37,016 nt of DNA. It comes from Rhodobacteraceae bacterium UBA6141 (lineage in GTDB: Bacteria; Pseudomonadota; Alphaproteobacteria; Rhodobacterales; Rhodobacteraceae). Where the stretch lies: NCBI GenBank assembly GCA_002423245.1, contig DIVD01000043.1, positions 1 through 37,016 on the forward strand, written 5' to 3'. Position numbers and translations under genes: made by a program. A model generated the notes under the pieces. It was not told the origin of the DNA. It did not search any database and saw nothing but the letters and a program-made list of their open reading frames with translations. Positions 32,559-37,016 of this stretch are shown piece by piece. Each line of letters begins with the position of its first letter. The stretch's first letter is position 1.

Positions 32559-32673
32559 GGCAGTCTCCTCGATGACTTTCGCCGCGGCGGCGCCGCCCCT
32601 GCGGGATGCCCGCCTGGCCCTCGGGCGACGGCCGCCTGAACGGCCTCACGCCATTGGTCGGCATTGCACAGAT

Positions 32674-32698
32674 AACCGCCGGAAAAACCTTCCGTTCC
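32674..32698 (-). promoter_or_regulatory. EcfG-type promoter for the tail-anchored small protein
   Basis: On the minus strand GGAAC (32698-32694), 16 nt, GGTT (32677-32674). It faces left, 116 nt before the start at 32558. A second EcfG-type site faces right 59 bp away; together with it this accounts for much of the 335-bp divergent intergenic region 32559-32893, in which I see no gene. Confidence 0.5.
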
Positions 32699-32756
32699 CG
32701 CAGGTGCGGAAAACCGGCAAGCTTTCGCGCCTCCTGCGGATTTCGGGCCGCGGCAG

Positions 32757-32781
32757 GGAACAGATCGCGCGCGCGCTCGTT
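32757..32781 (+). promoter_or_regulatory. EcfG-type promoter for the 32894-33579 gene pair
   Basis: GGAAC (32757-32761), 16 nt, CGTT (32778-32781), matching the GGAAC-N16-CGTT consensus exactly. It faces right, 112 nt before ATG 32894. Confidence 0.62.
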
Positions 32782-32893
32782 TTCCTCGCAACGGGCGCAG
32801 ACCGCGCCGCAGATCACCCGGCCCGAGATCCGCCGCCCGGACAGCGGGGTGCGGGGGGGGCGCGAGGCCGGGCAACCCGCGAAGGAGATCGAC

Positions 32894-33244
32894 ATGTCCG
32901 CACCAGACACCGATATCGACAAGCAGAAGCGCCGGCACTGGGCGCCGCTGCTCGGCAGCGCGCTGGTCGCCATCTTCGCCGTCGCAATGATCGCTTGGTG
33001 GGCGTTCGAACAATCCGCAAAGGCCCCCGGCCCCGACACGGCCGTCGAGACGACTGCCCCGGCCAGCGGCGAGATCGGGGCCGGTACCGGCGGCGGCCAG
33101 ATCGACAGCGGGGCCGACCCTGCGGTAACGACCGGCGGGCAGGGCAATACCAGCGGCTCGCAGCCCGGGGTGCAGATCGACCAGGGCAACGGCAGCGGCA
33201 CCGCCGCCACCGTCGGCGCCCCGCCGCCCGCGGGATCCAATTGA
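32894..33244 (+). CDS. Small single-pass membrane protein with Gly/Ser/Thr-rich periplasmic tail
   Basis: A 116-residue protein: a charged cytoplasmic N-terminus (MSAPDTDIDKQKRRHWAPL), one membrane helix (LGSALVAIFAVAMIAWWAF) and a disordered exported tail rich in Gly, Thr, Gln and Ala. The positive-inside rule places the tail in the periplasm. GAAGGAG precedes the ATG by 6 nt. Its stop overlaps the next gene's TTG start (TTGA). I do not recognise a family beyond small hypothetical proteins of this order. An EcfG-type promoter lies upstream. Confidence 0.72.
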   Translation: MSAPDTDIDKQKRRHWAPLLGSALVAIFAVAMIAWWAFEQSAKAPGPDTAVETTAPASGEIGAGTGGGQIDSGADPAVTTGGQGNTSGSQPGVQIDQGNGSGTAATVGAPPPAGSN

Positions 33245-33579
33245 CCGGGACGGGCCCGGACGCGCCCGCCGCCTCGCCCGAGGCGCCCGCCCCCGCGCCC
33301 GAGGCGATGGCGACGCGGCTGCTCCGGCTGGAGGCGATGGTGATCGCGCAGCGCAAGCTGCTGATCCGCCTCGTCGCGCGAACGGGCCTCGCCGCCGCGC
33401 TGCGGGACGACTTTGCCGAGCGCAAGGCGTTCGAGGGCCACGAGTTCGGGGGCCACGAGGAAGACCCCGGCGTCCTGCCCTCGCCTGAATTCGCGCTGGA
33501 AGCGGCGATTGCCGAGGAAATCAGCACCATCGCCCGCGAGATGGAGGGACTCGCCGCCGCCCCGCCCGCCGCCGGCTAA
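33241..33579 (+). CDS. Small hypothetical protein coupled to the upstream membrane protein
   Basis: Up to 112 residues from a TTG that overlaps the preceding stop; an alternative ATG at 33307 gives 90 residues beginning MATRLLRLEAMVIAQRKLL. The core is predicted to be helical (RLLRLEAMVIAQRKLLIRLV and EFALEAAIAEEISTIAREME), so a coiled-coil or helical-hairpin protein is likely. No signal peptide or membrane helix is seen. The Pro/Ala-rich first 22 residues may be leader. It probably works with its membrane-bound partner and is expressed with it. Confidence 0.55.
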   Translation: MTGTGPDAPAASPEAPAPAPEAMATRLLRLEAMVIAQRKLLIRLVARTGLAAALRDDFAERKAFEGHEFGGHEEDPGVLPSPEFALEAAIAEEISTIAREMEGLAAAPPAAG

Positions 33580-33607
33580 GGTCCGGCCCGCCCGGGGACG
33601 GCGCTTT

Positions 33608-33898
33608 TCAGGGGGCCGCTTCCTCGACGATCACCAGATCGCGCTCCGCCGCGCCGATGGCATGGGCAAGCGCCGCCTGATACTCGGCGCTGCGATAGCA
33701 GGCCTCCGCCGCCTCGAGCGAGGGGAAGCGCGCCACCACATTGCGCGCGCGCTCTGTCCCTTCCAGTTGCACATGGCGCCCGCCGCGGGTCAGGAACACC
33801 CCGCCATGCGCGGCAATGGCGGGGCCGGCGGCCCTGGCATAGCGGCCATAGGCCTCGGGGTCGGTGACGGCGACATGCGCGATCCAGAGGGCGGTCAC
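33608..33898 (-). CDS. DUF1330 family protein
   Basis: A 96-residue dimeric-barrel (ferredoxin-like) protein of the DUF1330 family, recognisable by the opening TALWIAHVAVTDPEAYGRYA, the GGVFLTRGG turn and the ARFPSLEAAEACYRSAEYQ motif near the end. The biochemical role of the family is unknown. The start is a GTG that overlaps the alaS stop (GTGA), so it is translated together with alaS. It is convergent with the small-gene pair to its left, 28 bp away. Confidence 0.9.
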   Translation of the reverse strand: MTALWIAHVAVTDPEAYGRYARAAGPAIAAHGGVFLTRGGRHVQLEGTERARNVVARFPSLEAAEACYRSAEYQAALAHAIGAAERDLVIVEEAAP

Positions 33899-36570
33899 GG
33901 GCCTGCCCTCTCCACCAGGTTCGCAAGCACGGCCTCGGCGGCGGCAATCGCCTCGCCCGCCTTCGAGGGATCGGCGCCGCCCGCCTGCGCCAGGTCGGGC
34001 CGCCCGCCGCCGCCCGTGCCGCCAAGCGCCCCGGCCGCCGCGCGCACCAGATCGACCGCAGAGATCCGCGAGACCAGATCCGCCGTCACCCCCGCCGCAA
34101 CCGCCGCCTTGCCGCCGGTATCGGCCACCAGCAGCACCGCGCCCGAACCGACGCGGGATTTCATCTCGTCCACCAGCGCCGGCAGATCCTTGCCCGACAC
34201 GCCGCTGACCGATTGCGCAAGAAAGCTGATCCCGCCGATCTGCCGCGCCGCCGGGCCCGCAGCGCCGCCGCCCATCGCCAGCTCCCGCCGCAGTTGCGCG
34301 ACCTCATGGGCCAGCGCGCGGCGTTCCTCGACCAGCGCCTTCACCCGGTCCACCACATCCGCGGCGGGCGCCTTCAGCAGCGCGCCGATCTCTGCCAGCC
34401 GCTCCCCCTGCGCCTTCAGATGATCGAGCGCCGCCTGCCCGGTCAGCGCCTCGATCCGCCGCACACCCGCGGCGGAGGCGCTGTCCCCCAGCAGCACGAA
34501 AGCGCCGATCTCGCCCAGACGGCCGACATGGGTGCCCCCGCACAGCTCGATCGAATAGGTCGCGCCGTCATTGCCCTTGCCCGACCCGGCGAGGCGGCCC
34601 ATCGACACGACGCGCACCTCATCGCCATACTTTTCGCCGAACAGCGCCTGCGCACCCAGGGCGCGGGCATCGTCGGGGGTCATGATCCGGGTCTCGACCG
34701 CACCGTTCTGGCGGATGAGCGCGTTCACCTCCGCCTCGACCTGCGCCAACTCGGCAGGGCTGAGCGCCCTCGTATGGCTGAAATCGAAGCGCAGGCGGTC
34801 CGGCGCGTTCAGGCTGCCCTTCTGCGCGACATGATCGCCAAGCGCGCGGCGCAGCGCCTCGTTCACAAGATGGGTGGCCGAATGATTGGCCTCGATGGCG
34901 GCGCGGCGGTGGTGATCCACCTCGAGCTTGGCGGGCTGCCCGGCGCTGATCCGGCCTTCGGTCACGCGCGCGACATGCACGAACACCCCGCCCGCCTTGC
35001 GGGTATCGGTGATCGCCGCCTGCCCGGTTTCGGTGCGCAGCCAGCCGGCATCGCCGACCTGCCCGCCGCTTTCGGCGTAGAAGGGCGTCTGGTTGACGAT
35101 GATCTGGATCTCGGCGCCCTCCTCGGCGGCGGGCAGTTCGGCGCCGCCCTGCACCAGCGCCAGAATCTGCCCCTCGGCGGTTTCGGTGTCATAGCCGAGG
35201 AACTCGGTCGGCCCGTGCCGCTCGGCCAGATCGAACCAGATCGCGGCATCGCGCGTCTCGCCCGAACCGGCCCAGCTTGCACGCGCCTTGGCCCGCTGCT
35301 CGGCCATCGCGGCATCGAAGCCGGCGGTATCGACGGCGCGGCCCCGCTCGCGCAGCGCATCCTGCGTCAGGTCCAGCGGAAAGCCGTAGGTGTCATACAG
35401 CCGGAAGGCCGCCTCGCCCGGCAGCGCGGCGCCTTCGGGCAGCTTGGCCACTTCGTCATCCAGCAGCCGCAGCCCCCGCTCCAGCGTCTGCCTGAACCGG
35501 GTCTCCTCCAGCTTCAGCGTCTCCTCGATCAGCGCCTGCGCGCGGCCAAGCTCGGGATAGGCGCCGCCCATCTGCCGCACCAGCGCCGGCACGAGCCGGT
35601 ACATCACCGGATCCTCCGTGCCCAGCATATGCGCATGGCGCATCGCCCGCCGCATGATCCGCCGCAGCACATAGCCGCGCCCCTCGTTGGAGGGCATCAC
35701 CCCGTCGGCGATCAGGAAGCTGGTGGCGCGCAGATGGTCGGCGATCACCCGGTGATGCACCTTGCCCGGCCCGTCGGGATCGGTGCTTGTGGCATGGGCG
35801 CTCGCCTCGATCAGGCTGCGCATCAGGTCGGTGTCGTAGTTGTCATGCTTGCCCTGCAGCAGCGCGCCGATCCGCTCCAGCCCCATGCCGGTGTCGATCG
35901 ACTGCTTGGGCAGCGGCAGCAGGCGGCCATCGGCAAGCTGCTCGTTCTGCATGAAGACGAGGTTCCAGATCTCGATGAAGCGGTCGCCATCCTCATCCGC
36001 CGAGCCCGGCGGCCCGCCCCAGATCTGCTCGCCATGGTCATAGAAGATCTCGGTGCAGGGGCCGCAGGGGCCGGTCGGACCCATCCGCCAGAAATTGTCA
36101 TCGGTGGGGATGCGGATGATGCGGTCGTCCCCGAGCCCCGCGACCTTCTTCCAGATCGCCGCCGCCTCGTCGTCGGTGTGATAGACGGTGACCAGCAGCT
36201 TCTTCGCCTCGATGCCGAAATCGCGCGTCAGCAGCTCCCAGGCGAAGGCGATGGCGTCGTCCTTGAAATAGTCGCCAAAGCTGAAATTGCCCAGCATTTC
36301 AAAGAAGGTGTGGTGCCGCGCGGTGTAGCCGACATTGTCGAGGTCATTGTGCTTGCCGCCCGCCCGGACGCATTTCTGCGCGCTGGCGGCGCGGACATAG
36401 TCGCGCGTCTCCGCCCCGGTGAACAGGTTCTTGAACTGCACCATGCCCGAATTGGTGAACATCAGCGTCGGGTCGTTGCGGGGCACCAGGGGCGAGCTCT
36501 GCACCACGCGGTGTCCGTTCCGACGGTAGAAATCGAGAAAGGTAGAGCGGATGTCGTTCAGGCTGGGCAT
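33895..36570 (-). CDS. alaS: Alanyl-tRNA synthetase
   Basis: Charges tRNA-Ala and hydrolyses mischarged Ser/Gly-tRNA; 891 residues, normal for AlaS. Class II motifs are seen early (FLDFYRRNGHRVVQSSPLVP, TNSGMVQFKN, GPTGPCGPCTEIFYDHG), then the tRNA-recognition region, the editing domain with zinc ligands NHSATHLVN and ELCGGTHVG, and the C-terminal C-Ala domain ending in a Gly-rich GTGGGGRPDLAQAGG motif. MPSLNDIRSTFLDF is the start; the in-frame ATG 33 nt upstream is less likely. It lies downstream of recA on the same strand, the order I recall for this group, with a 182-bp gap holding a small hairpin. Confidence 0.97.
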   Translation of the reverse strand: MPSLNDIRSTFLDFYRRNGHRVVQSSPLVPRNDPTLMFTNSGMVQFKNLFTGAETRDYVRAASAQKCVRAGGKHNDLDNVGYTARHHTFFEMLGNFSFGDYFKDDAIAFAWELLTRDFGIEAKKLLVTVYHTDDEAAAIWKKVAGLGDDRIIRIPTDDNFWRMGPTGPCGPCTEIFYDHGEQIWGGPPGSADEDGDRFIEIWNLVFMQNEQLADGRLLPLPKQSIDTGMGLERIGALLQGKHDNYDTDLMRSLIEASAHATSTDPDGPGKVHHRVIADHLRATSFLIADGVMPSNEGRGYVLRRIMRRAMRHAHMLGTEDPVMYRLVPALVRQMGGAYPELGRAQALIEETLKLEETRFRQTLERGLRLLDDEVAKLPEGAALPGEAAFRLYDTYGFPLDLTQDALRERGRAVDTAGFDAAMAEQRAKARASWAGSGETRDAAIWFDLAERHGPTEFLGYDTETAEGQILALVQGGAELPAAEEGAEIQIIVNQTPFYAESGGQVGDAGWLRTETGQAAITDTRKAGGVFVHVARVTEGRISAGQPAKLEVDHHRRAAIEANHSATHLVNEALRRALGDHVAQKGSLNAPDRLRFDFSHTRALSPAELAQVEAEVNALIRQNGAVETRIMTPDDARALGAQALFGEKYGDEVRVVSMGRLAGSGKGNDGATYSIELCGGTHVGRLGEIGAFVLLGDSASAAGVRRIEALTGQAALDHLKAQGERLAEIGALLKAPAADVVDRVKALVEERRALAHEVAQLRRELAMGGGAAGPAARQIGGISFLAQSVSGVSGKDLPALVDEMKSRVGSGAVLLVADTGGKAAVAAGVTADLVSRISAVDLVRAAAGALGGTGGGGRPDLAQAGGADPSKAGEAIAAAEAVLANLVERAGP

Positions 36571-36613
36571 GTATTTCTGCTCTCGCGGGGGCCTTGCGGG
36601 CATGGATCGGTCG

Positions 36614-36640
36614 CCCCCCGTTTATCGCCGCATCGGGGGG
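36614..36640. other. Hairpin in the recA-alaS spacer
   Basis: CCCCCCG (36614-36620) and CGGGGGG (36634-36640) form a 7-bp stem around a 13-nt loop. It lies 44 bp upstream of alaS in the direction of transcription. No T-run follows on the minus strand, so it may be a leader structure or a weak Rho-dependent end of recA. Confidence 0.4.
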
Positions 36641-36752
36641 CTGTCCAGCAATGGCGCCGCGGGGGCCCTGCCCTGCCCCGCCCGCGCGCCGAGACACCGC
36701 GCCGAAGCAAGGCGCCGTGCCGGCCCCGCAGCCCCTGACCGGCCAAGGCCGC

Positions 36753-37016
36753 TCAGGCCTCGGTCACGTCCTCTTCGCCCTCGCCTTCGGTCGCGGCGAA
36801 ATCGAGCCCGTGGCTGGCGCGGACCTTGTCCTCGATCGCCAGCGACACATCGGGATGCTCGCGCAGGAACTGCTTGGCATTCTCGCGGCCCTGGCCGATG
36901 CGCTCGTCCCCGTAGGAATACCAGGCGCCCGACTTCTCGACCACGCCGGCCTTGACCCCGAGGTCGATGATCTCGCCGACCTTCGATATGCCCTCGCCAT
37001 ACATGATGTCGAATTC
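36753..37016 (-). CDS. recA: RecA recombinase, C-terminal part (5' end outside window)
   Basis: The last 87 codons of RecA, the strand-exchange and SOS co-protease protein. The visible sequence begins EFDIMYGEGISKVGEIIDLG and continues with KSGAWYSYGDERIGQGREN, the invariant C-terminal core of RecA, then REHPDVSLAIEDKVRASHGL and an acidic tail EGEGEEDVTEA that modulates DNA binding. The ATPase core and any LexA-type SOS box lie beyond the right edge. The window ends in GAATTC within this gene. Confidence 0.98.
   Translation of the reverse strand, partial: EFDIMYGEGISKVGEIIDLGVKAGVVEKSGAWYSYGDERIGQGRENAKQFLREHPDVSLAIEDKVRASHGLDFAATEGEGEEDVTEA

Noticed and set aside
32143..33240. Long plus-strand frame leading into the 33241-33579 gene
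   Set aside because: It crosses a divergent gene, two promoter-like sites and the 32894-33244 gene. Only the part after 33241 has coding character.
37011..37016. GAATTC at the extreme right end as a biological feature
   Set aside because: It lies in recA coding sequence and most simply reflects a restriction or clone boundary.

Overview
The window is high-GC DNA (about 70% by eye) from an alphaproteobacterium, most likely a member of Rhodobacterales (Rhodobacteraceae/Paracoccaceae). The grounds are the gene families and their order: recA-alaS, glyQ-small membrane protein-glyS, folB-folP-glmM, ftsY-EamA transporter-yciB, a SAM-II riboswitch in front of metZ, and two TrkH genes. It is mostly core chromosome. 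No phage, transposase, integrase, CRISPR array or plasmid functions were seen. The last six bases are GAATTC, so the right edge may be a cloning or restriction boundary. Both outermost genes are cut by the window.

Left part (1-12 kb, nearly all minus strand): the 5' part of a feruloyl-CoA synthase-type gene; a decayed 3' fragment of a second glmM; opgC on the plus strand; then, in transcription order, folB, folP and the intact glmM (folate synthesis and cell-wall precursor). Next come a pyruvate phosphate dikinase-like protein with a degenerate ATP-grasp domain, and the glycyl-tRNA synthetase operon glyQ-(small membrane protein)-glyS.

Middle part (12-28 kb): a secreted pseudo-protease with SPOR-like and peptidoglycan-binding modules; two tandem trkH potassium transporter genes; folE2 behind an RpoH-like promoter; metZ behind a promoter, SAM-II riboswitch and intrinsic terminator; an alpha/beta hydrolase coupled to a YfcG-like glutathione transferase; yciB, an EamA transporter, mgtC and ftsY; an AlkB-like membrane di-iron oxygenase; and a translationally coupled aldo/keto reductase and SDR pair.

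Right part (28-37 kb): tRNA-Thr(TGT); an internally deleted gluconokinase gene overlapping a ferric-iron ABC permease gene; a protein of unknown function; a block of four small proline/glycine-rich genes, mostly membrane anchored; a DUF1330 gene coupled to alaS; and the 3' end of recA.

The strongest unexplained signals are regulatory. Four intergenic sites with the layout GGAAC-N16-(C/G)GTT, the pattern of alphaproteobacterial EcfG general-stress promoters, lie in front of mgtC and the small-protein block. This suggests an envelope stress module. Other points are two gene relics (glmM 3' end, gluconokinase), short tandem duplications that repeatedly start at stop codons or promoter elements, and a C-rich repeat array between mgtC and ftsY.
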